From: Polynucleobacter aenigmaticus | GTDB taxonomy: Bacteria; Pseudomonadota; Gammaproteobacteria; Burkholderiales; Burkholderiaceae | NCBI RefSeq assembly: GCF_002206635.1 | Contig: NZ_NGUO01000008.1 | Span: 87,197 to 151,196 of the forward strand | Reading direction: 5' to 3' | Length of the DNA stretch: 64,000 nucleotides | Shown here: positions 44,161-54,698 of the stretch, in pieces | Layout: the number at the start of each line of letters is the position of its first letter | How positions within the stretch are numbered: position 1 is the stretch's first letter | The notes under the pieces: model-generated | The model's input: the letters and a program-made list of their open reading frames with translations, nothing else | Told to the model about the DNA's origin: nothing | The model's database searches: none | Position numbers and translations under genes: made by a program

Positions 44161-45317
44161 GCAGCTATACCCAAGGCATTGACATTGTGATGGGGATCTA
44201 ATTCATCGGGAATGTCCATATTGGTAGGTTGATTTGGGTAAGTACCATCGCGACCGTTGTAATTTCGTACTTGAAATACAAAGGCTAAAATTTCAGCGAC
44301 TGCAAGATATAAGGCCTCTGGGATCTCCTGATCAAGCTCGGTATGTGTATAAATAGCGCGAGCCAATTTAGGCGACTCCAATATGAGCACCTTATTGTCT
44401 TTGGCGATCTCCCGAATGCGAAGTGCAACCGCATCCGACCCCTTGGCAATTACTTTGGGTGCTCGCATGCTACCTTCAGCATATTGAATGGCAACGGCGT
44501 AGTGAGTTGGGTTGGTGATGATGACATCTGCATTGGGGATTTGCGACATCATGCGGCGTCTCGCCATCTCTCGTTGCTGTTGGCGTAAGCGAGCTTTAAT
44601 TTCGGGATTACCGTTACTTTCCTTAGATTCCTGCTTTATCTCCTCTTTGCTCATTTTCATTTTGTTTGCATAGTGGTAAAGCTGATAGGGCACATCTAGT
44701 GCAGCAACAAATACTAGGGCGCCCACAGTAATCAAGAAGGCGCGAATTAAAAAATCCTCGGTTTGGGCGATGCCTGCATCCAGTGGAATAAGGGAAAGAT
44801 GAATTAAGGAGGGAAAGTAGCTAGAGATAACCAGATAAGCAACAATACCAACCAAACTTGCTTTAACAATTGCCTTAATGAGCTCAACCAAGGCGTTTGT
44901 CGATACTAAGTTGGTGATGCCCTTAATTGGGTTAAGGCGATTAAAATTGGGCATCAGGAGCTTGCCACTGAAATTCCAGCCGCCAACCAGAATGGGTGAT
45001 CCAATAGCAACTGCCATCAGGATCAGCCCTAAAGGAGCGAAAGAAAATAAAACATCGCTCACAAGCTCAGTCATGCGTGTAAGGGGCAAGGTATTGCTAA
45101 ACGCCATTTCACGATCAAATGTTAGTCCGCTACCCAGTACACCCTTGAGGGTTTTATTAAATTGCCCGCCGAGCGACAACATACTCAGACCTGCGGCAAA
45201 AAGGACTGCACAAGTAGCAAGCTCCCTGGAGCGGGGAATATCACCTTCCTCGCGTGCTTTTTCAATACGCGAGGGCGAGGCATCTTCAGTCTTTTCTAAA
45301 TCGCTTTCTTCCGACAC
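44157..45317 (-). CDS. flhB: Flagellar export switch protein FlhB
   Basis: A 386-residue membrane protein with four transmembrane helices and a cytoplasmic tail with the autocleavage motif NPTH (residues 269-272). Cleavage there, prompted by FliK, switches export from hook to filament substrates. The tail resembles the clipped paralogue at positions 1-110. First gene of the flhBAFG-fliA-motCD run. Confidence 0.98.
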   Translation of the reverse strand: MSEESDLEKTEDASPSRIEKAREEGDIPRSRELATCAVLFAAGLSMLSLGGQFNKTLKGVLGSGLTFDREMAFSNTLPLTRMTELVSDVLFSFAPLGLILMAVAIGSPILVGGWNFSGKLLMPNFNRLNPIKGITNLVSTNALVELIKAIVKASLVGIVAYLVISSYFPSLIHLSLIPLDAGIAQTEDFLIRAFLITVGALVFVAALDVPYQLYHYANKMKMSKEEIKQESKESNGNPEIKARLRQQQREMARRRMMSQIPNADVIITNPTHYAVAIQYAEGSMRAPKVIAKGSDAVALRIREIAKDNKVLILESPKLARAIYTHTELDQEIPEALYLAVAEILAFVFQVRNYNGRDGTYPNQPTNMDIPDELDPHHNVNALGIAA

Positions 45318-45393
45318 TACGCTTCCTTAGACTTACGTCAATGACTAATAAAGGAAATTGTCGGTGATGGGCCGCTATCTGAATTGATGGAAT

Positions 45394-45415
45394 AAGAGGG
45401 TAAAGCCCTCTTTTT
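45394..45415 (+). terminator. Hairpin with T-run, plus-strand orientation
   Basis: A perfect 7-base stem AAGAGGG/CCCTCTT with a 5-base loop is followed by TTTTT on the plus strand. The flanking genes are on the minus strand, so it would stop antisense transcription coming out of flhB. It sits just before the sigma28-like promoter. Confidence 0.65.
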
Positions 45416-45417
45416 AT

Positions 45418-45444
45418 TAAAGTTCGAGAAATTTTTGCCGTTAA
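45418..45444 (+). promoter_or_regulatory. Orphan sigma28-like promoter on the plus strand
   Basis: TAAA, exactly 15 bases, then GCCGTTAA: one difference from the consensus matched by the flagellin promoter. It points to the right, into a region without a clear gene and towards the 3' end of cheZ on the opposite strand. Confidence 0.6.
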
Positions 45445-45450
45445 TAGGTC

Positions 45451-45756
45451 GGAGTAGCTGACATGGAAATAATATAGAGGGGGTAAATGCTGCGACCGCC
45501 ATACTGATTTCATATGTTTGATCTTCTATCAATTTGGCGATAGCTGCTGTTGCCACTACTCAGACTGTGCTAGCTCCGTATCCATTTTGAAGTTGTGCAT
45601 TTATTTTGTGAATTGCAGGCAATACAATGCCCCAACTGAAGTGATAACTGTAGATGGCATCCTTATGAGGATCATTAAACGCGTTGATATTTTGAATTGT
45701 TATACGATTCTTGCGGATCAGTTGTGTGTGTGGGGGGGGGTCTAAGCTGAGTGCAA
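45451..45756 (+). ncRNA. Possible sigma28-driven transcript (sRNA or cheZ antisense)
   Basis: This is the region that would be transcribed from the promoter at 45418-45444. No credible coding sequence follows, and no clear terminator was found before cheZ, so the transcript could extend antisense into cheZ. It is inferred from the promoter match alone. Confidence 0.25.
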
Positions 45757-46410
45757 CTAAAAACCAAAGCTATCTAATAAATCATCCACTTGTTCTTGGG
45801 AGGACACTATATCTTTGGTCTGTTCAGGGTTAATCTGCGGTCCGTTCATGAGGCTTTTTTCAGTATCGTCTTTAGCGGAGCTTGGAGAAAAATCAATGAG
45901 GACTTGAACAAGTTGCTGCTCAATTTCTTGTGCCAATACAGTTACCCGCTTAATAACTTGACCTGTTAAATCTTGGAAGTCCTGAGCCATCATGATCTCC
46001 ATGAGGAGCTCTTTGGTTCGGGTTGTACTCTCTTCTGTTTTTTGAAGAAAAAAAACTGTTTTTTCAGCTGCTGCGCTGTACTCGCTCTGAACTGATGGTA
46101 CTAAAAGGGTTTCCTCCCAACATTGCTTCAGTTCCCGAGCTTGTCTTGCTAACCCATCTTGCAAGGGGTTAGCAAGGTCAGTGGCATTAAGAACCCTAAC
46201 TGCGGCTTGCTCAGTCATACGCGCAACGTAATTAAGTCTATCTCGGGCATCAGGTATTTTAGTGGCCACTTGCTCGAGTATTTTATCGAACCCTAAATCA
46301 CTAAGATTGTCATGGAGCATCCGCGTAACATGACCGACACGATTAAGAATTATTTCATGATCTGTAGCTACGGCTGATGCATCAGGGCTAACTTCAATGG
46401 AATCACTCAC
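45757..46410 (-). CDS. cheZ: CheY-P phosphatase CheZ
   Basis: A 217-residue dimeric four-helix phosphatase. The active site [15 protein letters not shown] contains catalytic Asp147 and Gln151. The C-terminal CheY-binding peptide [10 protein letters not shown] is intact. It overlaps cheY by 4 bases. It ends the CheY signal at the flagellar motor. Confidence 0.97.
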   Translation of the reverse strand: MSDSIEVSPDASAVATDHEIILNRVGHVTRMLHDNLSDLGFDKILEQVATKIPDARDRLNYVARMTEQAAVRVLNATDLANPLQDGLARQARELKQCWEETLLVPSVQSEYSAAAEKTVFFLQKTEESTTRTKELLMEIMMAQDFQDLTGQVIKRVTVLAQEIEQQLVQVLIDFSPSSAKDDTEKSLMNGPQINPEQTKDIVSSQEQVDDLLDSFGF

Positions 46411-46826
46411 ACTGAAGCCTTTACTTTACTCATTTTTTCAAAGATTTTCACAAGCTTTTCATCCAGGGTTGCTGCGGTGAAGGGCTTGACAATGTAACCG
46501 TTGGCACCAGCCTGTGCTGCTGAGATGATATTTTCTTTTTTGGCTTCTGCTGTAACCATGAGAAATGGAACGGTGGATAAATCTGAATCAGCTCTCACTT
46601 TCTTAAGCAAGGTGAGGCCATCCATATTGGGCATATTCCAGTCACAAAGAATAAACTCAAAAGTGCTGTTTTTGAGTTTATTTAAAGCAATAACTCCATC
46701 TTCAGCTTCATCTACATTAGTAAATCCCAGCTCTTTAAGTATATTGCGAATGATTCTGCGCATGGTGGAGAAATCATCCACTATCAGGAATCTGGTGTTT
46801 GGATCTGCGACCGTTGCCTGCTCCAT
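46407..46826 (-). CDS. cheY: Chemotaxis response regulator CheY (motor-directed)
   Basis: A 139-residue REC protein highly like E. coli CheY ([69 protein letters not shown]). All CheY residues (two Asp, phospho-Asp, Thr, Lys) are present. The pair with cheZ and the similarity mark it as the regulator that binds FliM. Confidence 0.98.
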   Translation of the reverse strand: MEQATVADPNTRFLIVDDFSTMRRIIRNILKELGFTNVDEAEDGVIALNKLKNSTFEFILCDWNMPNMDGLTLLKKVRADSDLSTVPFLMVTAEAKKENIISAAQAGANGYIVKPFTAATLDEKLVKIFEKMSKVKASV

Positions 46827-47002
46827 GGAAAAGTCTTTCGAAGGAATTAAATAAGTGGGGTGTAATTGCCCTTATTCGAGTTAGTGACAGTTACGCAAAT
46901 TGGAAATTATTAACCAAGGTATATCGTTTTAAAACTGAAATCTAAGCAGTAAAATTGGCTTAATTTAGGATATGAATTAGCGTCGGTTGTAGGTCTAAAT
47001 AT

Positions 47003-48073
47003 CTAATTTGTTGATGCTCGTCCAGACCGATTTAAGTGGCTTATGACTAAGTTGGGTATATCGCCAATACCAGCAATTTGATGTACACCACCAGCGGCAA
47101 TAGCTTCTTTTGGCATGCCATACACAACACAAGTTTCTTCATTCTGCGCAAGATTAAATGCGCCTGCTTCTTTCATATGCATCATTCCTACTGCGCCATC
47201 CTTGCCCATACCCGTAAGAATGATGCCGATGGCATTTTTTCCAACCACTGCAGCAGCAGAGCTAAATAGCACATCAACCGAAGGTTTATGACGATTTACG
47301 GGGCTATTGTTATCGATTTTCGTACAAAAATTATCACCAACTCTCGTAACGCTCATATGCATTCCGCCTGGGGCGATATAGGCATGACCAGGCTTGATGA
47401 CATCACCATCCTCCGCCTCTTTAACGTGGATTTCGCATATTGAATCCAATCTATTTGCAAAGGATTTGGTAAAGCCTGCTGGCATATGCTGGGTGATTAA
47501 TATACCAGGGCAATCTGATGGCATTTCAGTAAGGAAGGACTTAATGGCAACGGTGCCTCCTGTTGAGGCGCCAATAATAATGAGCTTCTCATTGCTTAAA
47601 TTTTGATTCTTTAAAGCGGTATTTGGAGTATTTGATTTCCCCAGCTCTATAGATGGTGCTGCAGTAGCTTTTATCTTCGCTTTTGAGGCGGCGCGAATTT
47701 TATCTGCAATGAGATCCGAGTACTCTCGGATCCCATCAACAATCGCTAGTTTTGGTTTGGTAACAAAGTCAACGGCGCCAAGCTCTAGAGCGCGCATAGT
47801 TATTTCAGAGCCACGCTCCGTTAGGGTGGAAACCATCACTACTGGCATAGGGCGAAGTCGCATCAATCGCTCAAGAAAATCCAAGCCATCCATCTTTGGC
47901 ATTTCAATATCCAGTGTGAGTACATCGGGATTATGTAGCTTGATCAGATCTCGAGCAATTAAGGGGTCGGGAGCAGTGGCAACTACCTGCATGTCGGGAT
48001 AGCTATTGATAATCTCGGATAGAAGGCTACGAATTAGCGCAGAGTCATCAATGACAAGTACTTTAGTTTTCAT
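47003..48073 (-). CDS. cheB: Chemoreceptor methylesterase/deamidase CheB
   Basis: A 356-residue protein: REC domain with Asp55 ([10 protein letters not shown]), a linker, and an esterase domain with Ser170 (GASTGG), His196 (TQHMP) and Asp292 (TGMGKDG). It is last in the main che operon, 39 bases after cheD. Works with CheR on the transmembrane receptor at 49621-51660. Confidence 0.98.
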   Translation of the reverse strand: MKTKVLVIDDSALIRSLLSEIINSYPDMQVVATAPDPLIARDLIKLHNPDVLTLDIEMPKMDGLDFLERLMRLRPMPVVMVSTLTERGSEITMRALELGAVDFVTKPKLAIVDGIREYSDLIADKIRAASKAKIKATAAPSIELGKSNTPNTALKNQNLSNEKLIIIGASTGGTVAIKSFLTEMPSDCPGILITQHMPAGFTKSFANRLDSICEIHVKEAEDGDVIKPGHAYIAPGGMHMSVTRVGDNFCTKIDNNSPVNRHKPSVDVLFSSAAAVVGKNAIGIILTGMGKDGAVGMMHMKEAGAFNLAQNEETCVVYGMPKEAIAAGGVHQIAGIGDIPNLVISHLNRSGRASTN

Positions 48074-48112
48074 TTATAAGATGGTATTTTGGAGTAAGAG
48101 TTCGTACGCAGA

Positions 48113-48742
48113 TTAAAATAATTCAATATCACCGGAAATACTTTTAGTATTGATGTGTTGAGCGTATTTCTTTTCGCGTTTGATGAGTTTGAGGTTGCTG
48201 GAGAGCTTAATTTTTTTTACAAAAACTTCGGCAGTTTTCGGGAAGAAATATACTTTGCGGGAATAGGACTCTACTAAATCCTCACCGGTGATTCGTATAC
48301 CTTCATCCATTAAATATTTGCGTACAAAAATGGCATTACGCTCCCCGATATTTAAGGCGTTAAATCCATGAAGAACGTTACCTCCACCGAATATCTTTGC
48401 CTCCAAATTTTCTCGCCGTCCTCCATTTTTTAGGATTTCATTAATTAAAATTTCCATTGCATATGATCCATAGCGCATCATCTCTGATGAGGGGTCATCT
48501 TTTTTATGGATAGCACTATCGGGCAACATATAGTGATTCATGCCGCCAATACCGTTTTTAATATCAGTAATACAGGCCGAGACACACGATCCTAGGACGG
48601 TAACGATTGCCATATTTTTATTGGTGAAATAATATTCACCCGGCGCGATCTTCACCGCTTCACAATTAAAGGTTTTATCAAAGTAGAGGTTTTGAGAGAT
48701 CGCTTCGGTAGGGGGGTTTAAGGCTGTACGTTTAGAGAGCAT
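48113..48742 (-). CDS. cheD: Chemoreceptor glutamine deamidase CheD
   Basis: A 209-residue protein. CheD catalytic Cys53 in LGSCVSACITD and His70 in GGMNHYMLP have the same spacing (17) as in characterised CheD. It deamidates receptor Gln to Glu. The C-terminus ends GDIELF, resembling the tail of the receptor in this operon. It overlaps cheR by 11 bases. Confidence 0.96.
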   Translation of the reverse strand: MLSKRTALNPPTEAISQNLYFDKTFNCEAVKIAPGEYYFTNKNMAIVTVLGSCVSACITDIKNGIGGMNHYMLPDSAIHKKDDPSSEMMRYGSYAMEILINEILKNGGRRENLEAKIFGGGNVLHGFNALNIGERNAIFVRKYLMDEGIRITGEDLVESYSRKVYFFPKTAEVFVKKIKLSSNLKLIKREKKYAQHINTKSISGDIELF

Positions 48743-49586
48743 GATGCGTATTTGCTTGCTGTTTTAGTTTGTAAACGGTCTTACCGCAAAGCTTGAGGTC
48801 TTCCGACTGATACATAAAATTTTCTGAGTGACCAAAAAAAATTAGTGCATGAGGCTTCATCAGAGGTAGAAATTGATGTAGGATTTTCGTTTGTGTAGTT
48901 TTGTCAAAATAAATCATGACATTACGGCAAAAAATAGCGTCAAATGCATTATGAAGCGGCCAGCGATGATTTAATAAGTTGAGATGCTGGTAGCTAACTA
49001 AATTCCTCAGTTCTTGACGGATCTTAACAAATCCCTCCTGTTTGCCAGTTCCCCTGAGGAAAAATTGTTCGCGACGATCCTCTGATAGCTTGCTTATGCG
49101 ATGAGAAGAGAAAATGCCACTTTCTGCTTGTAGCAACACGTTGGTATCGATATCAGTGGCAATAATTTTGACTGGTGGGGTAACGGTTTCAAATACCTCG
49201 CAAGCAGTCATGGCAATGGAGTAGGGCTCCTCTCCTGTGGAGGCAGCGCAGCACCAAATGGTGATTGGTGCATTCAGGCTGGCTAGGTGTTCAGCCAGAA
49301 TGGGGAAATGGTGATTCTCGCGGAAGAAGGAGGTTAAATTAGTTGTGAGCGCATTAATAAACTCTTCCAGGGCTCTCTGGTTGTGTGTGCCCATCAAGGA
49401 ATCTAGATACTCTTTAAAAGATCGAATTCCTTGGTTGCGAAGAATGCGACTTAAGCGCCCATATACTAACTCTGCTTTTGTTTCTGCTAGTGCAATTCCT
49501 GCATATTGATAAATTAACTTTCTCGCTCTAGTAAAATCCTCATTCGTAAAATCAAATTCTCGGTCAGATTTATTTAAAATATTCAT
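48732..49586 (-). CDS. cheR: Chemoreceptor methyltransferase CheR
   Basis: A 284-residue CheR: N-terminal helical domain (RKLIYQYAGIALAETKAELV, GRLSRILRNQGI) and SAM-binding domain with ITIWCCAASTGEEPYSIAMT and DAIFCRNVMIYFDKTTQ. It is in the main che operon after the receptor, whose C-terminal WxxF pentapeptide would tether it. Confidence 0.97.
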   Translation of the reverse strand: MNILNKSDREFDFTNEDFTRARKLIYQYAGIALAETKAELVYGRLSRILRNQGIRSFKEYLDSLMGTHNQRALEEFINALTTNLTSFFRENHHFPILAEHLASLNAPITIWCCAASTGEEPYSIAMTACEVFETVTPPVKIIATDIDTNVLLQAESGIFSSHRISKLSEDRREQFFLRGTGKQEGFVKIRQELRNLVSYQHLNLLNHRWPLHNAFDAIFCRNVMIYFDKTTQTKILHQFLPLMKPHALIFFGHSENFMYQSEDLKLCGKTVYKLKQQANTHHAL

Positions 49587-49620
49587 AGCATGAACTTGCT
49601 TAACTTAATCTCTTTGACGA

Positions 49621-51660
49621 TTAAAATAATTCCCAATCGGCATCTTCGGTTGAATTTTTTGTTGCCGCTGAGATGTGAGGTTTAGCCAGTTTCTCGGCTA
49701 CGGCTTCGCTTCTAAACGTGGGGCGTAGAGTTTCTCGAGATGGGCGATGATCGTCACCCTTGACGGTAAATTGACTAACTGACTGGGAGAGCATATTAGA
49801 TTGCTCCATAAGAGATTCCGCAGCCGCTGCAGCTTGTTCAACTAAGGCAGCATTTTGCTGGGTAACGCTATCCATTTGACCAACCGCATTATTAACCTGA
49901 TCAATTCCCGAGCTTTGCTCTAACGAAGCAGCGGTAATTTCTGCGATGATATCGGATACACGCTGGGTAGAAATTACAATCTCTTCCATAGTTTGACCCG
50001 CCTTTTCAACTTGATCGTAGCCTTGGGCAGTATTTTTTACTGAGGCACCAATGAGCCCTTTAATTTCTTTAGCAGCTGAAGCAGAGCGCTGCGCAAGATT
50101 TCGCACTTCAGCGGCCACCACAGCAAATCCACGACCTTGCTCACCTGCTCTGGCTGCTTCAACAGCCGCATTCAAAGCCAAGATATTGGTTTGAAATGCA
50201 ATGCCATCAATTACAGAAACGATATCTTCAATTTTGCTGGCACTATTATTGATGTTGACCATGGTAGCAACCACATCTTTGATTGCTTTACCACCTCGAA
50301 GCGCAACTTCCGAGGCGGTAATGGCGGATAGGTTAGCCTGTTTGGCATTTTCTGCATTTTGTTTAACTGTTGATGCGAGCTCTTCCATACTCGAGGCGGT
50401 TTCTTCTAAAGACGCAGCCTGCTCCTCTGTTCGTTGAGAGAGATCTGCGTTTCCGATGGATATTTCCTTGGTGGCGGTATTAATTGTTTCGCTAGCATCT
50501 TTAATTTGCGAAATAATTTCTTCCATACTATCGAGAAGTTCATTGAGGCTATTGCAGAGAAGCCCAATTTCACCGGTCTTTCCACTCATGGGGATTCGCA
50601 GTGTAAGGTTATTATTCTTTGCCGCCATCACAATGGTTTGTATTTCCTCCACATAATTCATCAGAATTTGCTTATTTACAGCATGATGGTCTGCCTCAAG
50701 GCTTAAGGCAGCTTGCGCGGTAGTATCAAGCGTAGAATTAATGCGCTCAACCATAATTTTGAAATCACCTTGATGTTGTTCGGCGTGAATACGCGTATTC
50801 GTATGGCCCTCGATAACGGATTTTTCTAAAATCTGGGTATCGAGATATAGTAGTTTGAATTTTTCCTGTATAGATTTAATGGCTGCAAGAGCGCTAGAGT
50901 GGTCGCCATGCTCTAGCTGAATCCTAAAATCGAGATCTCCACTGGCGATGCGATTTAAAGTTTTGGTTAACTCCTCCGGTTCACCACCCAAGCTTCGTTT
51001 GAGAGATTGGGTAATATTGAATCCAAACCAAGTCATTACTCCAAAGCTAGAGAGTGTTATTAATAGGCTAATAATTAGGGCGCTCTGAAAGCGGCTGACG
51101 CTCTCCCTATACGCTTCAAGTGCAAGATCAAATTGAAGCTTTACCAATCCATCAATCTCTAGGTTGGCTCCATTAATTAATTCGGTAATATGCGAGCTTA
51201 ATTTAACTGCCTCATTCACATTGTTACCCTGTATATACACCATCGCTGGTTTTAAAACAGTATTAAGTAATTTTGTATAACTCTCAGAAAATTTCTTAGC
51301 CAATAACTTCTCTTCAGGCGTTAAGGCTGTAGCTAGAAAATTTTTCCACAATCCATCCGATGAGGATATATTCTTTTCTAAGATGCCCATCAATTGGAGG
51401 GTGCCCTCAGATTCAGGCGAACCAGCCATTGGCTTACTGTCATAAATGGCAGATTTTAGTAAATTTTGGTCATCCAGCAAAAGGCCTGAAATAGCATTTA
51501 AATTACGAATAGGAACCATCCGATCTTCGTAAATCGATTTGATATTTTCTGCAGAATGGTAAAGCCCAATATTGGCCAGCATGGTGATAGCAGCCATAGC
51601 TAGAGTGGCAATGGCAACAATGCCCATTAATTTTTTTCTCGCGCTCAAATTTGAGAACAT
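49621..51660 (-). CDS. Transmembrane methyl-accepting chemotaxis protein
   Basis: A 679-residue receptor: TM1 (about residues 11-31), a periplasmic four-helix-bundle domain (about 32-190), TM2 (about 194-215, [20 protein letters not shown]), HAMP and a long poly-HAMP-like linker. The signalling domain has the tip [20 protein letters not shown] and methylation helices ([20 protein letters not shown]). The last five residues DWELF fit the xWxxF pentapeptide that tethers CheR and CheB. It is the only transmembrane receptor in the window. The ligand is unknown. Confidence 0.96.
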   Translation of the reverse strand: MFSNLSARKKLMGIVAIATLAMAAITMLANIGLYHSAENIKSIYEDRMVPIRNLNAISGLLLDDQNLLKSAIYDSKPMAGSPESEGTLQLMGILEKNISSSDGLWKNFLATALTPEEKLLAKKFSESYTKLLNTVLKPAMVYIQGNNVNEAVKLSSHITELINGANLEIDGLVKLQFDLALEAYRESVSRFQSALIISLLITLSSFGVMTWFGFNITQSLKRSLGGEPEELTKTLNRIASGDLDFRIQLEHGDHSSALAAIKSIQEKFKLLYLDTQILEKSVIEGHTNTRIHAEQHQGDFKIMVERINSTLDTTAQAALSLEADHHAVNKQILMNYVEEIQTIVMAAKNNNLTLRIPMSGKTGEIGLLCNSLNELLDSMEEIISQIKDASETINTATKEISIGNADLSQRTEEQAASLEETASSMEELASTVKQNAENAKQANLSAITASEVALRGGKAIKDVVATMVNINNSASKIEDIVSVIDGIAFQTNILALNAAVEAARAGEQGRGFAVVAAEVRNLAQRSASAAKEIKGLIGASVKNTAQGYDQVEKAGQTMEEIVISTQRVSDIIAEITAASLEQSSGIDQVNNAVGQMDSVTQQNAALVEQAAAAAESLMEQSNMLSQSVSQFTVKGDDHRPSRETLRPTFRSEAVAEKLAKPHISAATKNSTEDADWELF

Positions 51661-51702
51661 GATGATTTCCTATAAATTACTAAAATGATGGCGGTCGATT
51701 GA

Positions 51703-52209
51703 TTAAATGACGGCCGCTGATTCGAACAATGCCATTTCGTGGCTATCCATTAGCTGCTCAATGTCGACAAGAATGAGCATCCTATCCTCGATACTGGCTA
51801 GACCTATGATGTATCTGGTATCGATGCCGGAAACAATGTCCGGTACAGGGCGAATTTCGTTCACACCAAGATGCAATACATCAGATACCCCATCTACAAC
51901 GATGCCAACAATGCGATCACTCATATTTAAGATGATCACAACGGTAAATTCATCGTAAGCGATTCTTTCAAGGTGAAACTTGATTCGCAAGTCAACGATC
52001 GGAACTATATGTCCCCGAAGGTTGATAACACCTTTAATAAATTCTGGAGTATTGGCAATACTCGTCACAGAGTCGTACCCACGGATTTCCTGCACCTTCA
52101 GAATATCGATGCCGTATATTTCACTACCAAGTACAAAAGTAAGAAATTCTTGGGATTCTAATGATGGGTTGGTCATCTTGTTGTTTTCTAATTCACCGTT
52201 CAGATTCAT
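51703..52209 (-). CDS. cheW: Coupling protein CheW
   Basis: A 168-residue single CheW domain ([52 protein letters not shown]). It joins CheA to the receptor. ATGA overlap with cheA. An internal ATG 11 codons later is an alternative start. Confidence 0.97.
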   Translation of the reverse strand: MNLNGELENNKMTNPSLESQEFLTFVLGSEIYGIDILKVQEIRGYDSVTSIANTPEFIKGVINLRGHIVPIVDLRIKFHLERIAYDEFTVVIILNMSDRIVGIVVDGVSDVLHLGVNEIRPVPDIVSGIDTRYIIGLASIEDRMLILVDIEQLMDSHEMALFESAAVI

Positions 52210-54221
52210 TGAAAGGCGCCTTCTAATTGATTGTGTTGACCCATCTTGAGAATGGCTGGTACGTCAAGAATTAACGCTACCGAGCCGTCGCCCATAATGG
52301 TTGCGCCAGATATGCCCTGAATTTTTTTAAAATTAGTTTCAAGACTCTTAATGACAACTTGCTGTTGACCTACTAGACCATCAACAAATAGCGCTGCTTT
52401 ATTGCCCTCCGCTTCAATAATGACGAGAACGCCATCAGCGGGATTTTTAACTAGGGTTGCATGATTAAAAATTGCGTGCAACGGGATTATTGGGAGATAT
52501 TCGCCTCTCACATGAATCATTAATCCCTCGCCAGCCACGGTATTAATATCTTCTGCTCGCGGTTTCATGGTTTCGATGATTAAACCCAATGGAACGATAA
52601 AGATATTCCCCCCTAATGAAAGGGACATTCCATCCATAATGGCCAACGTTAAGGGCATTGAGATGGATATGGTTGTTCCATACCCAGCAGAAGATTTAAT
52701 TTGGATGCTACCGCCAAGTGCAGCAACATTTCTCTTGACTACATCCATGCCAACACCGCGACCCGATACATCGGTAATGGCCTCAGCGGTTGTGAATCCA
52801 GGCGCAAAAATCAACTGCCATACATCTTGATCTGAGGCATCATCGGACACGGGGATGCCATTTTGATAAGCCCTACTCAAAATGCGCTCACGGTTTAATC
52901 CTGCACCATCATCGCTTACCTCGATGACGATATTACCGCCCCGATTGGATGCCGAAAGAGTGAGTCGACCAGTTTCATTCTTGCCTTGTGATTTCCTAAT
53001 CTCTGGTAATTCAATGCCATGGTCGATGCTATTTTTAACGAGGTGCGTTAGTGGATCGATAATGCGCTCAATGAGGCCTTTATCTAATTCCGTACTAGCA
53101 CCGTCGGTAGCAAGTTCAATTTTCTTATTTAACTTTCCAGCTAAATCACGAACTAGCCTGGGGAATCGTGAAAATACATACTCCATCGGCATCATCCGAA
53201 TGGACATTACAGCTTCTTGTAGGTCACGCGTATTGCGATTCAGTTGGCCAATGCTTTGAGCAAGTATTTCATTCTCTGTGGGATCTAGTTGCATTACCTT
53301 TTGCTCAATCATTGCTTGGGTGATGACTAGTTCGCCGATAAGATTAATGAGTTGATCTACCTTTTCGATGCCTACACGAATTGAAGCTGCCTCTTGAGTA
53401 ACTAAGGTCTTGGGATCCAATTTTTTTTCTGGGCTTACATCATTAGATGAAACTCCCACTTCTGGTATTACGTGTGCTTGAGGTATGGGGGCGGTGGTAT
53501 CTACAAATAATTCAAAACCATCTTCCTCACCCTCAGCTGTTAATTTAGAATCTGACTCTTGAGTAGTTTCAGTAAGGATGAGATCTTCCGGCTCAACAAT
53601 AAAAGAGCAGATAGATACAATACTTTCAGGTGTATCGCTTGTATCGAGTGAAAATACGGTAATACCGTTTTTCATTTTGATATGACTGACTTTTCCTAAT
53701 AATTCTAGTTCGGCATGGAGATTGAGAACGTCATTATCTTTGATCGTTGGTAATTCAAGTCGAAAGTATCGGATGTCCGCAATAATTTTAGCGCCCACAT
53801 CTCTCTTTGCATTTGTGCTGTATCCAGATTCCTCAATATTCGTAAGGGCCTGTAATTGCATCTTGATTTGTGCTTCAGCATCACGATCTACGGAGTCTCC
53901 TGAGCGATAGCCATTCAATTGTGACTGGATAACATCTTTTGCCATAAGCAGGGTGTCAATATGCTGCTGCGTGACAGTAATTTCATGGTTGCGTATTTTG
54001 TCCAATAGATTTTCAAAGATATGGGTGAGTTCAGTTACATTATTAAATCCAAATGTAGTGGCGCCGCCCTTAATCGAATGCGCAGCCCTAAAAATGGCAT
54101 TGAGATTCTCCATATCAGGATCTTCGACATTGAGTGATATGAGGTGTTGCTCTGCTTGTGCGAGCAGATCCTCAGCCTCTTCATAAAAGGCTTGATAAAA
54201 CTGGCTCATGTCGATAGTCAT
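52206..54221 (-). CDS. cheA: Chemotaxis histidine kinase CheA
   Basis: A 671-residue CheA of standard size: HPt His48 ([15 protein letters not shown]), P2 region (about 150-240), dimerisation ([20 protein letters not shown]), ATPase ([40 protein letters not shown]) and CheW-like domain. It phosphorylates CheY and CheB. It lies in the order cheY-cheA-cheW-mcp, as in other Burkholderiales. Confidence 0.98.
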   Translation of the reverse strand: MTIDMSQFYQAFYEEAEDLLAQAEQHLISLNVEDPDMENLNAIFRAAHSIKGGATTFGFNNVTELTHIFENLLDKIRNHEITVTQQHIDTLLMAKDVIQSQLNGYRSGDSVDRDAEAQIKMQLQALTNIEESGYSTNAKRDVGAKIIADIRYFRLELPTIKDNDVLNLHAELELLGKVSHIKMKNGITVFSLDTSDTPESIVSICSFIVEPEDLILTETTQESDSKLTAEGEEDGFELFVDTTAPIPQAHVIPEVGVSSNDVSPEKKLDPKTLVTQEAASIRVGIEKVDQLINLIGELVITQAMIEQKVMQLDPTENEILAQSIGQLNRNTRDLQEAVMSIRMMPMEYVFSRFPRLVRDLAGKLNKKIELATDGASTELDKGLIERIIDPLTHLVKNSIDHGIELPEIRKSQGKNETGRLTLSASNRGGNIVIEVSDDGAGLNRERILSRAYQNGIPVSDDASDQDVWQLIFAPGFTTAEAITDVSGRGVGMDVVKRNVAALGGSIQIKSSAGYGTTISISMPLTLAIMDGMSLSLGGNIFIVPLGLIIETMKPRAEDINTVAGEGLMIHVRGEYLPIIPLHAIFNHATLVKNPADGVLVIIEAEGNKAALFVDGLVGQQQVVIKSLETNFKKIQGISGATIMGDGSVALILDVPAILKMGQHNQLEGAFQ

Positions 54222-54241
54222 AACTGTCTATATCTCAGGCG

Positions 54242-54607
54242 TTAGTTAATCACTTTTTGAATCACCTCAATCAGGCGGATGGGGTCAAATGGCTTTATTA
54301 GCCAACCAGTTGCTCCTGCTGCCTTCCCCTTTAACTTCATGTCATCACTTGATTCTGTGGTGAGCATGAGAATGGGGGTCTTTTGATACAAGGGCAATTC
54401 CCGTAAATTTTGAATGAGGGTGAGGCCATCCATGATTGGCATATTCTGATCTGTTAAAACCAAATCTACTTGCTGCTCATTTGCTTTTTCAAGCGCATCC
54501 TGACCATCTAACGCTTGGATTACTGTGTACCCAGAGGATGTGAGCGTAAATGCAACCATTTGCCGCATTGAGCTGGAATCGTCTACCACTAGTATTATTT
54601 TCGACAT
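54242..54607 (-). CDS. CheY-like response regulator upstream of cheA
   Basis: A 121-residue single REC domain with D9/D10, phospho-Asp in LTDQNMPIMDG, TTES and LIKPFD. It is the third of four stand-alone receivers in the window. Its place just before cheA is typical of the Burkholderiales cluster. It may act as a phosphate sink or second CheY. It lacks the close E. coli CheY resemblance seen at 46407. Confidence 0.95.
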   Translation of the reverse strand: MSKIILVVDDSSSMRQMVAFTLTSSGYTVIQALDGQDALEKANEQQVDLVLTDQNMPIMDGLTLIQNLRELPLYQKTPILMLTTESSDDMKLKGKAAGATGWLIKPFDPIRLIEVIQKVIN

Positions 54608-54698
54608 TGAGTACTCGTATACACGGATGGATTTGAACCTATAGAAAATATCGCAGGTAGCGTGATATCAATTGATGGAATAGAGGTCATAGTTAGTC

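Larger units (their letters stand above)
45318..45756. other. 439-base spacer between flhB and cheZ with orphan signals
   Basis: No convincing protein gene. It holds a plus-strand terminator hairpin (45394-45415), a sigma28-like promoter on the plus strand (45418-45444) and a run of nine G (45732-45740) after a short GT repeat. A 75-codon plus-strand frame (45518-45745) has a Cys-rich, unlikely composition and no ribosome site. The flhB promoter on the minus strand must also lie here but was not recognised. Confidence 0.7.

Noticed and set aside
45518..45745. 75-codon plus-strand frame in the flhB-cheZ spacer
   Set aside because: It is Cys-rich, runs through the G tract, has no ribosome site and no domain. 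Better treated as non-coding, possibly part of a sigma28 transcript.
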